From assembly GCF_000768675.1 (NCBI RefSeq), contig NZ_AVPI01000001.1, positions 62,001 to 126,000 of the forward strand: a stretch of DNA of 64,000 bases, given 5' to 3'. The position numbers and the translations under genes are program-made. A model generated the notes under the pieces. The model ran no database searches. It was not told the DNA's origin and saw only the letters and a program-made list of their open reading frames with translations. Of the stretch, positions 53,457-61,934 are shown in pieces (the stretch's first letter is position 1; each line of letters begins with the position of its first letter). The DNA is from Knoellia flava TL1. GTDB taxonomy: Bacteria > Actinomycetota > Actinomycetes > Actinomycetales > Dermatophilaceae.

Positions 53457-54083
53457 TCAGGACTCCTTGACGGCGATGCTCTCGACCTTGTGGGCCACGG
53501 TCTCGAAGGCGTCGGCCGCGGCCTCGAGCTCGTCGATGAGCTCCTTGTGCTTCATCACCGTGATGGCGTCGGCACCCTCGGCGTTGAAGAGCTCGGCGAG
53601 CATGCGGCGGTAGGCCTTGTCGGCGGAGTTCTCGAGGCGGTTGATCTCGATCCAGAAGGAGCTGAGGTCCTTCATCGAGCGCAGCCGCGGCATCGCCTCG
53701 ACGGTGACCTCGGCCATCCGCGAGAGGATCTCGACCTGCTTGACGACGCCCTTGGGGAACGTGTCGATCCGGTAGAGCGCCACGAGGTCGGCCGCGGCGT
53801 CCATGTGGTCGACGCAGTCGTCGAGCGCACTGGCCAGACCGTGGATGTCCTCACGGTCGAAGGGCGTGATGAACGAGCTGTTCACCTTGCGGATGAGCTC
53901 GTGCGTGGACTCGTCGGCGGAGGTCTCCACCTCGTCCATGCGCTTGGCGATCGCCTCGCGCTCCTCCTGGCTCTGTGCGCCGAGGATGGCGGTGAGCTCG
54001 GCGGCGCCTTCGACGAGGTGCGCGGCGGACTGGGAGAACAGGTCGTAGAACCCGGTGTCCTGGGGGGTCAGGCGGAAGCCCAC
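53457..54083 (-). CDS. DUF47 family protein, Pit accessory (PhoU-like)
   Basis: A 208-residue helical protein of the DUF47 family, related to PhoU: VGFRLTPQDTGFYDLFSQSA, KRMDEVETSADESTHELIRKVNSSFITPFDREDIHGLASALDDCVDHMDA, then LENSADKAYRRMLAELF. It likely tunes the Pit transporter next to it. GTG 54083 with GGAG 7 nt upstream is chosen; the frame runs open to 54125. The pair DUF47-pit is widely conserved. Confidence 0.9.
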   Translation of the reverse strand: MGFRLTPQDTGFYDLFSQSAAHLVEGAAELTAILGAQSQEEREAIAKRMDEVETSADESTHELIRKVNSSFITPFDREDIHGLASALDDCVDHMDAAADLVALYRIDTFPKGVVKQVEILSRMAEVTVEAMPRLRSMKDLSSFWIEINRLENSADKAYRRMLAELFNAEGADAITVMKHKELIDELEAAADAFETVAHKVESIAVKES

Positions 54084-54369
54084 GTGAGTGCTCCGAAAAG
54101 GCTCGAGGTCAACGGTCGCGGACAAGGCTACGGCCTCCCGGCCAGATCCACGTCATCGGCCGTTACCGCTCGGTTCGCCTTCGCGCAACCCGTGCGACTC
54201 GTGTGACGCGGGAGGCCCCCGGGACGAGAAGCGGTGCCGGACCGGGAGCGCCTCACGGCGCGTGGCCGCTCGTAGCGGCTGAATTTGGGACCCGGGGCTG
54301 CCGCGGTCCGGCACCACCACGAGAGCCTAACGCGCCGATGCCCCGAGTCTGTTCCCGAACCACAATCCC

Positions 54370-54381
54370 GTATGCCGTCCG
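54370..54381 (+). repeat. Copy of the 12-mer GTATGCCGTCCG (intergenic)
   Basis: Exact copy in the long non-coding region, 40 bp from the 47-bp palindrome. Confidence 0.7.
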
Positions 54382-54420
54382 CCCACCGACACTCTCGTCC
54401 CACCGGAGCTTCGGTCACCG

Positions 54421-54467
54421 TTGCGTCCGGCAAGATGCCGGTGGAGCCACCACAGTTGCGGACGCAA
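54421..54467. repeat. 47-bp palindrome, family B copy 2
   Basis: Same length and ends as the copy at 23806 (TTGCGTCCGGCA ... TTGCGGACGCAA); interior also keeps GATG, CGG and CACCA. Lies 3 bp after the stop of the gene at 54471, a terminator position. Confidence 0.75.
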
Positions 54468-54470
54468 GCG

Positions 54471-55112
54471 TCAGTCGAGCTCGTCGGCCCGCCACAGCCG
54501 GGCGCACGCGACGAGGTCCTCGCCGGTGCGTTGCATCGCCGCGGCGCTCGTCGTGAGGGCTCCGGCCCAGGCCGGGTCGGTGTCGTCGCGGTCGTGTGCG
54601 AGGTCGGCCCGGCCTGCGGCGACGACCGAAGCGAAGGCCGCCGCACGCTCCAGCGCGACCGCGAGGTCACCCTCGAAGACGCCCGTGAGGATCTCGTCCG
54701 CGAGCGACTTCACCTCCTCCGGACCCGGGGGCTCGGCCACCCCGGCGACGGCGTGGGCGACGTCGGTGTACCGCACCCCCGCGGCGTACTGCCTGCTCGC
54801 CTCGACCGGCTGGCGACGCACCCACTCGCGGACGGCATACAGGCGCCAGAGGGCACCGGGCAGGCTGCGCGCGGGTCGTCCGGCCCACAGGTCGGCGACC
54901 GTCGACAGGCCCAGCTCGTCGACGAGCGCGACGAGTCGTGCGGTGACCTCGGGGTCGTGGGCGGCTCGCCCGGTGCCGACGAGGACGGCGGCGGTCTGGT
55001 GGGCGATCTCGGTCGTCTCGGCGGGACCCGGAAGGGTGCCACCGTGCGCCTCGAGCGCGTCGGGACCGAAGTGCACGGGACGCCGAGGAAGGCTGCGGCC
55101 ACTGTCTGTCAC
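54471..55112 (-). CDS. Conserved hypothetical protein
   Basis: A 213-residue soluble, mainly helical protein. N-terminal part RRPVHFGPDALEAHGGTLPGPAETTEIAHQTAAVLV; middle LSTVADLWAGRPARSLPGALWRLYAVREWVRRQP; later FEGDLAVALERAAAFASVVAAGRADLAHD. I do not recognise the family. GTG 55112 is the first plausible start. It diverges from the crotonase gene across 29 bp. Steady codon use supports a real gene. It is followed by a family B palindrome. Confidence 0.7.
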   Translation of the reverse strand: MTDSGRSLPRRPVHFGPDALEAHGGTLPGPAETTEIAHQTAAVLVGTGRAAHDPEVTARLVALVDELGLSTVADLWAGRPARSLPGALWRLYAVREWVRRQPVEASRQYAAGVRYTDVAHAVAGVAEPPGPEEVKSLADEILTGVFEGDLAVALERAAAFASVVAAGRADLAHDRDDTDPAWAGALTTSAAAMQRTGEDLVACARLWRADELD

Positions 55113-55129
55113 GCTCCCATCCTGCCCCG

Positions 55130-55135
55130 TACGTT
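55130..55135 (+). promoter_or_regulatory. -10 box upstream of the crotonase gene
   Basis: TACGTT ends 6 nt before ATG 55142, with GGGGAG between, so a leaderless start or an SD-led start are both possible. Confidence 0.45.
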
Positions 55136-55141
55136 GGGGAG

Positions 55142-56041
55142 ATGATGTCCACCGACGGCCCGCCCGCCTACGAGACCCTGCTCTGGGAGGTCTCCGACGA
55201 CGGGATCCTCACGCTCACGCTCCACCGGCCCGACGCGCTCAACGCCTTCACGGTGACGATGGCGCGCGAGCTCGAGGACGCCTTCAGGCGGGTCAACGAC
55301 AACGACACGGTGGCCGCCGTCGTCGTCACCGGCTCGGGGCGCGCCTTCTGCGCCGGAATGGATCTGTCGCGCGAGGGCAACGTCTTCGGGCTCGACGAGT
55401 CGCTGGCGCCGACGCTCGACGACATGCGCGAGCGCCTCGACTCCCCTGAGATCGCGGACGGCGTGCGCGACACCGGCGGTCGCGTCGTGCTCGCCATCTA
55501 TGACTGCACCAAGCCGGTCATCGCCGCGATCAACGGCCCCGCCGTCGGCATCGGCGCGACGATGACCCTGCCGATGGACGTGCGGCTCGCATCGACGTCG
55601 GCGCGGATCGGCTTCGTCTTCGGACGGCTCGGGATCGTGCCCGAGGCCTGCTCATCGTGGTTCCTGCCGCGGCTCGTCGGCATCTCGCGGGCGCTGGAAT
55701 GGACCTACTCCGCCGACGTCCTCACCGCCGAGGAGGCCCTCGACGGAGGCCTGCTGCGCTCGGTGGTGGAGCCGGAAGCGTTGCTGGACACGGCATACGG
55801 GCTCGCTCGTCGCTTCGTCTCGGGACGCTCGCCGGTCGCGACCGCACTGACCCGGCAGATGATGTGGCGCAACGCCGCTCAGCCGCACCCGCTCGAGGCG
55901 CACCGCGTCGACTCGCTCGCGATGTGGTGGACGAGCGTGCACGACGGCCGCGAAGGCGTGGCGGCGTTCCGCGAGAAGCGCGCGCCGGAGTTCACGTCCG
56001 CGGCATCGCGAGACTTGCCGAAGTGGTTGCCGTGGGACTGA
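55142..56041 (+). CDS. Enoyl-CoA hydratase/isomerase (crotonase) family protein
   Basis: A 299-residue crotonase-fold protein. Oxyanion-hole motifs FCAGMDLS near residue 70 and AINGPAVGIGATMTLPMDVRLAS near residue 130; the catalytic glutamate is likely the E in GIVPEACSSWFLPRLVG. It acts on an acyl-CoA, hydrating or isomerising the double bond in fatty acid or amino acid breakdown; substrate not predictable. Its last 10 bases overlap the DUF1810 gene. An extra loop (DESLAPTLDDMRERLDSPEIAD) is common in this subgroup. Confidence 0.88.
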   Translation: MMSTDGPPAYETLLWEVSDDGILTLTLHRPDALNAFTVTMARELEDAFRRVNDNDTVAAVVVTGSGRAFCAGMDLSREGNVFGLDESLAPTLDDMRERLDSPEIADGVRDTGGRVVLAIYDCTKPVIAAINGPAVGIGATMTLPMDVRLASTSARIGFVFGRLGIVPEACSSWFLPRLVGISRALEWTYSADVLTAEEALDGGLLRSVVEPEALLDTAYGLARRFVSGRSPVATALTRQMMWRNAAQPHPLEAHRVDSLAMWWTSVHDGREGVAAFREKRAPEFTSAASRDLPKWLPWD

Positions 56042-56454
56042 ACCGGTTCGTCGAGGCGCAGGACGCCGGCGGCACCTATGCGACGGCGCTCGCCGAGCTG
56101 CGCCGCGGCCGCAAGACGAGCCACTGGATGTGGTTCGTCTTCCCCCAGGTCGAGGGGCTCGGCCGCAGCGAGATGGCGCAGAGGTATGCCGTGTCGGGGC
56201 TTGCGGAGGCGCGCGCCTACCTCGCGGATCCCGTTCTCGGACAGCGGTTGCGCGAGTGCGCCGAGGTGCTGCTCGAGCTCGACGAGCCGGATGCGGTGGC
56301 GGTATTCGGGTCCGTCGACGCGATGAAGCTGCGGTCGTCGATGACGCTCCTCTCGTGCGCTGCGGAGGTCGAGCTCGACCGGGCGCTGTTCGACGGGGTG
56401 CTCGAGAAGTGGTTCGACGGCGAGCCGGACCCCGCGACCCTCGAGCTGCTGTGA
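56032..56454 (+). CDS. DUF1810 family protein
   Basis: A 140-residue soluble protein matching DUF1810: FVEAQDAGGTYATALAELRRGRKTSHWMWFVFPQVEGLGRSEMAQRYAV, then FGSVDAMKLRSSMTLL and EKWFDGEPDPATLELL. Function unknown. GTG 56032 overlaps the crotonase end by 10 nt, so it may be translated by coupling; the length fits the family. Confidence 0.85.
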   Translation: MGLNRFVEAQDAGGTYATALAELRRGRKTSHWMWFVFPQVEGLGRSEMAQRYAVSGLAEARAYLADPVLGQRLRECAEVLLELDEPDAVAVFGSVDAMKLRSSMTLLSCAAEVELDRALFDGVLEKWFDGEPDPATLELL

Positions 56455-56511
56455 CGGTCCCTAGGACCACATCCGGCCAGGCTCTTCGGAGAACGAACCC
56501 ATATTGTGCGC

Positions 56512-56826
56512 ATGACGAAGGAGACGCGAGCAGCCGCGAACAGCCGCCTGCGGATCTCTCTGGCGGTGGTCGGGGTTGGGCTCGTGGCCGCAAGCATGTT
56601 CGCCTTCGCCGACGGTGAGGTCGGCCCGGGCGCGGGCATCCTCACGGTCGGGGTGGTATTCCTCATCGCTGCGGCCGCCGCCTGGTCGCCGCGTGGTCCC
56701 GCGTCCTTGGCGAACCTCAACCGCTACCAGACGTCGTCCGACAGTGGCTACGTCCCTCCCGTCGGCGACAGCGGTGGGGACAGCCGCGGCGGGGACGGTG
56801 GCGGCGGGGGCGGAGGCGGGGACTGA
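56512..56826 (+). CDS. Small membrane protein with Gly-rich tail
   Basis: A 104-residue protein: two hydrophobic helices (ISLAVVGVGLVAASMFAF and GILTVGVVFLIAAAAAW) and a glycine/aspartate-rich C-terminus (GGDGGGGGGGGD). No recognised family. The start could also be GTG 56506. Composition-rich tail and small size lower confidence, but the helix pattern and codon use support it. Ends 100 bp before tRNA-Lys. Confidence 0.6.
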   Translation: MTKETRAAANSRLRISLAVVGVGLVAASMFAFADGEVGPGAGILTVGVVFLIAAAAAWSPRGPASLANLNRYQTSSDSGYVPPVGDSGGDSRGGDGGGGGGGGD

Positions 56827-56925
56827 CCCACGACAGGGAGCTCGACCTGGTGGCGCACGACCGGCTCTGCCGTCGCCCGCGGAGTGCCGGGTATCGTCGG
56901 CGCACGTGCGAGCCGGGCTCGCGCA

Positions 56926-56998
56926 GGGCCTCTAGCTCAATTGGCAGAGCTGCGGACTTTTAATCCGTAGGTTGTGGGTTCGAGTCCCACGGGGCCCA
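56926..56998 (+). tRNA. tRNA-Lys (anticodon TTT)
   Basis: A 73-nt cloverleaf: acceptor GGGCCTC pairs with GGGGCCC (one T-G pair), D-arm GCTC..GAGC, anticodon loop CTTTTAA giving TTT, T-loop GGTTCGAGTCC. The 3' CCA is not encoded (ACCG follows). Discriminator base A at 56998. No integrase or att-like repeat lies nearby. Confidence 0.95.
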
Positions 56999-57004
56999 CC
57001 GACG

Positions 57005-57526
57005 TCAGCCGGTGACCATGATCTGCGCGGCTGACTCCTTGAGCTTCGCCTCGGCCCACTTCATCTGGCGGACCGTCTCGGGGTGGCAGTCCTCGGCGAG
57101 CTTCTGGAGCTCGCTGTCCTTGAGCGCCTTGGCCGTCTGCAGGAGCACCTCCCAGTCGAGCGAGACTCCTGCTGCCTCGCGGTGCAGGTGGCGCAGGTCG
57201 GCGAGCAGGAGCAGACCCGGCTCGTGGAACCGGCCCATGAGCTCGGACCCCTTCTGCTTCGCGGTCGCGAGGAGGCCGCCGGGCTCGGCCGGCTCCGCGT
57301 CGAGGTCGAGGCCGCGCGAGCGCCCGACCTCGGCGAGACGACGGACGTGTTCCTGGGACCAGCCGGCCAGGTCGCGCGCGACGTGGAACACCTCGTGGTC
57401 GGCCTTCTGCTGGTCGGCCAGGCTGAGCAGCGCCTCGACGAGGCCGTTCTCGGCGCGGTGCAACTCCTCGACCGCCGCACCGACCTTGTTGCCCCTGAGG
57501 CTGCGCAGGGTCTGGGTGATCTTCAC
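57005..57526 (-). CDS. Conserved helical protein coupled to the molybdoenzyme
   Basis: A 173-residue helical, soluble protein (MKITQTLRSLRGNKVGAAVEELHRAENGLVEALLSL; DHEVFHVARDLAGWSQEHVRRLAEVG; GLLLLADLRHLHREAAGVSLDWEVLLQTAKALKDSELQKLAEDCH). It looks ferritin-like (four-helix bundle with H/E residues), without a confident family. The GTG start overlaps the stop of the molybdopterin gene (GTGA), so it is made with it and may be an assembly or electron partner. Function unknown. Confidence 0.7.
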   Translation of the reverse strand: MKITQTLRSLRGNKVGAAVEELHRAENGLVEALLSLADQQKADHEVFHVARDLAGWSQEHVRRLAEVGRSRGLDLDAEPAEPGGLLATAKQKGSELMGRFHEPGLLLLADLRHLHREAAGVSLDWEVLLQTAKALKDSELQKLAEDCHPETVRQMKWAEAKLKESAAQIMVTG

Positions 57527-60024
57527 GACTCCTCCTCGCTGGTCCCGATGCGTTCGTCGACAGCGGCTGACTCCCCACCCCGGGTCGCCTGGACGGACCC
57601 ACCCACGGGGCGGGAGGCGGTCGTCGTCGGCGCCGGGGCCGGGGTGCCGTCAGTGCGGGAGACGAGCGTGGCCGATGCCGCGGCCGTCTTGAAGATCGGC
57701 TGCTTGGACGCGGGGTCCCACTCGGTGATCGTGAGCTCGTTCGCCGCTCGGTCGCGCGCCGGCTGACCGCCGTTCTCACCGCCGTTCCCGCCGGCCGACG
57801 CTCCCGTGTCACCCGTGTCCCGGTCCCAGTAGCCGTAGTGGAACGGCAGGAAGAGCACGCCGTCCCGCACGCCACTCACCCGGACCCGTGCAGTCACCTC
57901 GCCGCGCGGGGTCGCCACGCGCAGCACGTCGCCCTCCGACCAGCCCTCGCGGGCGGCGTCGCGCTCCGACGCCTCGACCCACACCTCCGGCGCCGCCGCC
58001 GCGAGCTGCGGGGCGCGACCCGTCTTGGTGCGCGTGTGGAAGTGGTAGAGCGTCCGGCCGGTGATGAGCTGGTAGGGGTACTCCGCCGAGGGCAGCTCGT
58101 GCGGCGGCAGGTAGTCGGCGGACCGGAGGATCGCCCGGCCCTCCGGGTTGAGCGCCTTGTAGGCGTCGGCGTCCTCGGGGGCGCCGGTCACCATGTCCTT
58201 GCCGTAGCTCTCGCAGTCGTCCGGCGCGGCCCGGAACGCACCGTCCACGTAGATCCGCTCCGTGCCGTCGGGTGCGTCCTCGGTACACGGCCACTGGATG
58301 CCGCTCGGCCCACGCAGCTTCTCGTAGGTCATGCCCGAGTAGTCGCAGGGGCGTCCGCGGCTGCACTCCTTCCACGCCTCGAACGCCTCCTCGGGCGTGC
58401 TCCACTTGACGAGCGGGGCTCCGTCCTTGTCGCGCAGTCCGAGCCGGTGCGCGTAGTCGACGAGGATGTCGAGGTCCGGGCGGGCCTCGCCGGGCGGCTC
58501 GACGGCCTTCTCGGAGAGGTGGACCGTGCGGTCGACGTTGGTGAAGGTTCCGGTCTTCTCGCCCCAGGTTGCCGCCGGCAGCACGACGTCGGCGAGCTCG
58601 GCCGTCTCCGTGAGGAAGAGGTCCTGCACGACGAGGAACAGTCGGTCCTGCGACAGGATCGACCTGATCCGCTCGAGCTCTGGCAGCGAGACGGCCGGGT
58701 TCGTGCCGGTGACGTAGAGGAAGCGGATCGACCCGTCCTCGACGTAGCGCATGATCTGCATCGCATGGGTGGGCGACGTCCAGTGCGGGATGTCGGTCGG
58801 CTCGATGTTCCACACCTTCGCCAGTTCGGCGATGTGGCTCTCGTTGTGCCAGTTGCGGAACCCCGGCAGGTCGCCGTCCGCGCCGGCCTCGCGCGTGTTC
58901 TCGGCGGTCGGCTGGCCGTTCATCTGCAGGACGCCGCACCCGGGGCGCCCCAGCATCCCTCGCAGGATGTGGATGTTGTTCACCTGCACCGACGCGGCGG
59001 TCGCCTGGTGCGACTGGTAGAAGCCCTGCAGCACCGTCGACATCAGCCGCTCGGCAGTCCCGATGACCCGTGCCGCCTCGCGGACGTCCTCGACCGGCAC
59101 GTCGCAGACCTCGGCCGCGCGCTCCGGCGGGTACTTCGCCACGACCTTCTCGAGATCCGCGAGCCCCACCGCGTGCTTCTCCACGTATGCCGTGTCGACC
59201 CATCCGTTCTCGACGAGCTCGTGGATGAGGGCGTTGAGGAGCACGAGGTTGGTGCCCGGACGGGGAGCAAGGTGGACCGTCGCCCGCTCGGCGACCGGTG
59301 TCCGGCGCGGGTCGACGCAGACGAGCCGCGGTGGGTCCACGCCGTCGAGCCGGTCGAGCATGCGCGACCACAGCACGGTCTGCGTCTCGGCGACGTTGTG
59401 CCCGAAGAGTGCGATGACGTCTGCGTGGTCCACGTCCGTGTAGGAGCCGGGCTGGCCGTCGCATCCGAACGACTGCTTCAGTGCCTCCGCGGCGGTCGCG
59501 GTGCACAGGCGCGTGTTGCCGTCGACGTGGATCGTCCCGATCCCGCCGTGCGCGATGAGCCCGAGCGTGTAGTACTCCTCGAGGAAGAGCTGCCCGGTCG
59601 TGTAGAACGCGACCGAGCTCGGCCCGCGCTCCTCGAGGAGCTCTGTCGTGCGGCCGGCCACCGCCGCCATCGCGGTGTCCCAGTCGGTCTCGACGAGCCG
59701 GCCGTCGCGGCGGACGAGTGGTCTCGTCAGCCGGTCGGCGGACGCGTTCGCCTGCCACCCGAAGAGGTCCTTGGGTCCCAGTCGTCCGTGGTTGACGCGG
59801 TCACCGGCCCGGCCCCGGACACCGACGATCCGTCCGTCCTTGACGGCGATGTCCATGGCGTCGCCGTTCGAGTGCAGCAGCGAGGCCGACTGCACCCACG
59901 CGTCGACGTCGGACTCGGCCAGACCGTCCTCGAGGCGACAGTCGACCCTGACCGGCCACGGCTCCCCAACGGCATACGGTGTGCGGCTCCCCCACGGTTC
60001 GGCAATGCGGTCGATGGACGTCAC
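57523..60024 (-). CDS. Molybdopterin oxidoreductase lacking Fe-S cysteines
   Basis: An 833-residue protein of the nitrate reductase/formate dehydrogenase (BisC-NapA) superfamily. Related molybdopterin enzymes begin with a CxxCxxxC cluster motif; here the same segment reads ASLLHSNGDAMDIAVKDG, with S48, H51 and D55 in the places of the cysteines, so no [4Fe-4S] cluster is likely. The molybdenum ligand region NTRLCTATAAEAL keeps cysteine C174. The C-terminal half has the molybdopterin dinucleotide-binding domain (LITGRTLYHFHTRTKTGRAP, LPFHYGYWDRD). The GTG start is at 60024. The acceptor, donor and substrate are unknown. It is upstream of, and coupled to, the helical protein gene. Confidence 0.8.
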   Translation of the reverse strand: MTSIDRIAEPWGSRTPYAVGEPWPVRVDCRLEDGLAESDVDAWVQSASLLHSNGDAMDIAVKDGRIVGVRGRAGDRVNHGRLGPKDLFGWQANASADRLTRPLVRRDGRLVETDWDTAMAAVAGRTTELLEERGPSSVAFYTTGQLFLEEYYTLGLIAHGGIGTIHVDGNTRLCTATAAEALKQSFGCDGQPGSYTDVDHADVIALFGHNVAETQTVLWSRMLDRLDGVDPPRLVCVDPRRTPVAERATVHLAPRPGTNLVLLNALIHELVENGWVDTAYVEKHAVGLADLEKVVAKYPPERAAEVCDVPVEDVREAARVIGTAERLMSTVLQGFYQSHQATAASVQVNNIHILRGMLGRPGCGVLQMNGQPTAENTREAGADGDLPGFRNWHNESHIAELAKVWNIEPTDIPHWTSPTHAMQIMRYVEDGSIRFLYVTGTNPAVSLPELERIRSILSQDRLFLVVQDLFLTETAELADVVLPAATWGEKTGTFTNVDRTVHLSEKAVEPPGEARPDLDILVDYAHRLGLRDKDGAPLVKWSTPEEAFEAWKECSRGRPCDYSGMTYEKLRGPSGIQWPCTEDAPDGTERIYVDGAFRAAPDDCESYGKDMVTGAPEDADAYKALNPEGRAILRSADYLPPHELPSAEYPYQLITGRTLYHFHTRTKTGRAPQLAAAAPEVWVEASERDAAREGWSEGDVLRVATPRGEVTARVRVSGVRDGVLFLPFHYGYWDRDTGDTGASAGGNGGENGGQPARDRAANELTITEWDPASKQPIFKTAAASATLVSRTDGTPAPAPTTTASRPVGGSVQATRGGESAAVDERIGTSEEES

Positions 60025-60120
60025 CCCGACGACTTACCCGACATCTGTGCCCACAAACGCGGACGTCCGCACTCTCCCGTGCCACCCTTCTGGGCGTGCC
60101 GTGGTGTCGTCAGCCACGCA

Positions 60121-60126
60121 TAGCAT
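60121..60126 (+). promoter_or_regulatory. -10 box of a leaderless promoter
   Basis: TAGCAT ends 7 nt before ATG 60134. Confidence 0.5.
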
Positions 60127-60133
60127 CGGGGTC

Positions 60134-60568
60134 ATGCGATCCGTCGACGAGGCCCACTCCCGCCCCGAGGGCACCAGCGACGCGACGGTCGAGGCCGTCG
60201 GGAAGCTGTCCGAGGCGTTCGAGGTGATCGAGGAGGCACGTGGCTCGCTCTATGCCTTCCACCGCAACCTCGGTCGCGCCGACCTCACCCTCGGCGAGGC
60301 CGTCAACAAGCTCCGCGAGGCGGGCCACGACGAGATCGCCGACGAGATCGAGGCCGACCTCCTCGGCCGCAACGTCCTCGCCGGGCGGTGGACCTTCCAG
60401 GTCGTCGAGGAGTTCGACGACGGCTACTACACCGCGTTCCGCGAGCACGACCGTCGGGTGCGCGACGCGCTCATGGGCGGCCGGCGCCACGTCTTCGAGG
60501 CCGAGATGAAGCAGGAGCGGCGGACCTACGATCGTCCGGGACACGAGGCCACGCCCGACGACGTGTGA
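60134..60568 (+). CDS. Conserved hypothetical helical protein
   Basis: A 144-residue soluble protein: VEAVGKLSEAFEVIEEARGSLYAFHRNLGRADLTLGEAVNKLREAGHDEIADEIEADLLGRNVLAGRWTFQVVEEFDDGYY and AEMKQERRTYDRPGH. I do not recognise the fold by name; similar sequences seem widespread in actinobacteria. The leaderless box fixes the ATG at 60134. No neighbours suggest a role. It converges on the membrane protein at 60581. Confidence 0.7.
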   Translation: MRSVDEAHSRPEGTSDATVEAVGKLSEAFEVIEEARGSLYAFHRNLGRADLTLGEAVNKLREAGHDEIADEIEADLLGRNVLAGRWTFQVVEEFDDGYYTAFREHDRRVRDALMGGRRHVFEAEMKQERRTYDRPGHEATPDDV

Positions 60569-60580
60569 GGGCGCAACGCC

Positions 60581-61429
60581 TCACATCGGCAGTGGAACTC
60601 CCTTGTCCCGCAACGTGTGCGCCAGGGCGAGCAGCACCATCGAGACGAGGATCGATCCGAGGAAGCCGCGCAGACCGCTGATCCGCCGGTCGAGGGGCCG
60701 GTCGGGGCGGCGACGGATCCCGACGAGCTCGAGGACGGCATACGCGAGCACGCCGGAGGCGGCCGGAAGGGTGAGCGTCACCCAGAACCAGAACCACCGG
60801 GTCCCCACCCGCGGCGCCGGCCCCAGGACGAGGAACGCGAAGAGCGCCAGCCCACCGAACGACACGGCGTTGGTGACCCACGACCCCTCGGAGAACTCGA
60901 AGGGCTTCATCGGCACCTGGGCCTCGCGGAGCTGTCCGACGATGGCGGTGGACTCCTCCGTCGCGGGCTCCTGGTAGTCGTCACCCCTGCTGCTCACACC
61001 GGTGGACGAGGCGACCTGCCAGCCGGGGTCGCCCCAGGAGCGCCACACGAGGATGCCGCCGAGCGGGTCGCCCTTCGGCGGGAGATAGACACCCTCGCCC
61101 GTCTCGTCGAGGTCGCCACGCATCGTGGACGCCTGGGCACGCGTGAGGTCGAGTGGCCCCGACTCAAGCCGCTCGGCGGCGTACCACTGCTGGACCGAGC
61201 CGTCGGCGATGTCCCTCTGCAGCTGCTCGAAGGTCGAGGCCCGCAGTCCGGTCTGCCACGCGGATGCGAGGAGGACGGCGACGACCGCCACGACCACGCC
61301 GCCGAGGGCGACGACGAGGCGGTCGCGCCACCCAGCCCACGTGCGTGGTTGCTCCGGCGTCGCCGCGGGCGGCGCCGAGATCGGCGCCGCCGGGCCCTGC
61401 TTGGCCTCGTCCCCCACCCCGACCGTCAT
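60581..61429 (-). CDS. Membrane protein of unknown function
   Basis: A 282-residue protein: one N-terminal helix (VVALGGVVVAVVAVLLASAW), an outside domain (STFEQLQRDIADGSVQQWYAAERLESG, and VWRSWGDPGWQVASSTG), then three to four C-terminal helices (SFGGLALFAFLVLGPAP, WFWFWVTLTLPAASGVLAYAVLEL, FLGSILVSMVLLALAHTL). ATG 61429 is chosen; the frame is open to 61450. No family recognised. Confidence 0.7.
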   Translation of the reverse strand: MTVGVGDEAKQGPAAPISAPPAATPEQPRTWAGWRDRLVVALGGVVVAVVAVLLASAWQTGLRASTFEQLQRDIADGSVQQWYAAERLESGPLDLTRAQASTMRGDLDETGEGVYLPPKGDPLGGILVWRSWGDPGWQVASSTGVSSRGDDYQEPATEESTAIVGQLREAQVPMKPFEFSEGSWVTNAVSFGGLALFAFLVLGPAPRVGTRWFWFWVTLTLPAASGVLAYAVLELVGIRRRPDRPLDRRISGLRGFLGSILVSMVLLALAHTLRDKGVPLPM

Positions 61430-61511
61430 GGATGAAGAGTGGCACGACAAACCCCCGCTGACCAGATGTCAGCGAGGGCCTGCGAGTCAGTGGCGCCGAG
61501 CGCCTCGCAGA

Positions 61512-61871
61512 TCAGTCGAAGAGCTCGCCGAGGAAGGACTTCTTGCGGCGGTAGCCGGGCTGGCCGTAGTAGCCCCGGCCCGAGGTGGAGTAGCGCGGCG
61601 CGTGGCCGTAGGGCTGGGCCGCGGGCTGGCCGTAGGGGCCCTGCCCGTATGCCGGTTGCTGCGGCGCCGCTGCGGGCGGCGGTGCCTGCTGGGACTGCTG
61701 CCCCTGCTGGGAGGGCCCGGCGTAGTAAGCCGCCTCGGCGTTGACGAGCGCCTCGAGCTCACCACGGTCGAGGAAGAGGCCACCACAGCCGGTGCACTGG
61801 TCGACGTGGACCTGGTTGCGCTCGTAGCTGCGCATCTCGGATCCGCACTTGGGACACGTCAGGGTGCTCAT
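61512..61871 (-). CDS. TFIIB-type zinc-ribbon protein with Q/P/Y-rich tail
   Basis: A 119-residue protein with a zinc ribbon at the N-terminus: LTCPKCGSEM and CTGCGGLFLDRGELEAL (two CxxC pairs). The tail is disordered (QQGQQSQQAPPPAAAPQQPAYGQ, YGHAPRYSTSGRGYYGQPGYRRKK) and ends SFLGELFD. Matches the zf-TFIIB family of small bacterial proteins, whose function is unclear. ATG 61871. Downstream of the CPBP gene on the same strand. Confidence 0.83.
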   Translation of the reverse strand: MSTLTCPKCGSEMRSYERNQVHVDQCTGCGGLFLDRGELEALVNAEAAYYAGPSQQGQQSQQAPPPAAAPQQPAYGQGPYGQPAAQPYGHAPRYSTSGRGYYGQPGYRRKKSFLGELFD

Positions 61872-61934
61872 GCCCGCTCAACGACCGACACCCACGGCGA
61901 GTGCCCGGTCGGCGTCCCGACTTCCGACGAGCCG

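Larger units (their letters stand above)
54084..54470. other. 387-bp non-coding region upstream of the DUF47-pit unit
   Basis: No gene is convincing. It holds a copy of the 12-mer (54370-54381), the 47-bp palindrome (54421-54467), and GC-rich filler that should contain the DUF47-pit promoter; no TANNNT box stands out near the start, and no PHO box is visible. Confidence 0.6.

Noticed and set aside
54084-54470. Hidden gene in the 387-bp gap
   Set aside because: Reading frames there lack a start with a ribosome site and show no conserved motif; the gap is explained by promoter, a 12-mer copy and a palindrome.
56926-56998. tRNA-Lys as an integration site
   Set aside because: No integrase, no direct repeat of the tRNA 3' end and no composition change follow.
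57838-60123. Long open frame on the plus strand opposite the molybdopterin gene (761 codons)
   Set aside because: It mirrors the real gene and has no recognisable fold; in very GC-rich DNA long antisense frames arise because stop codons are rare.
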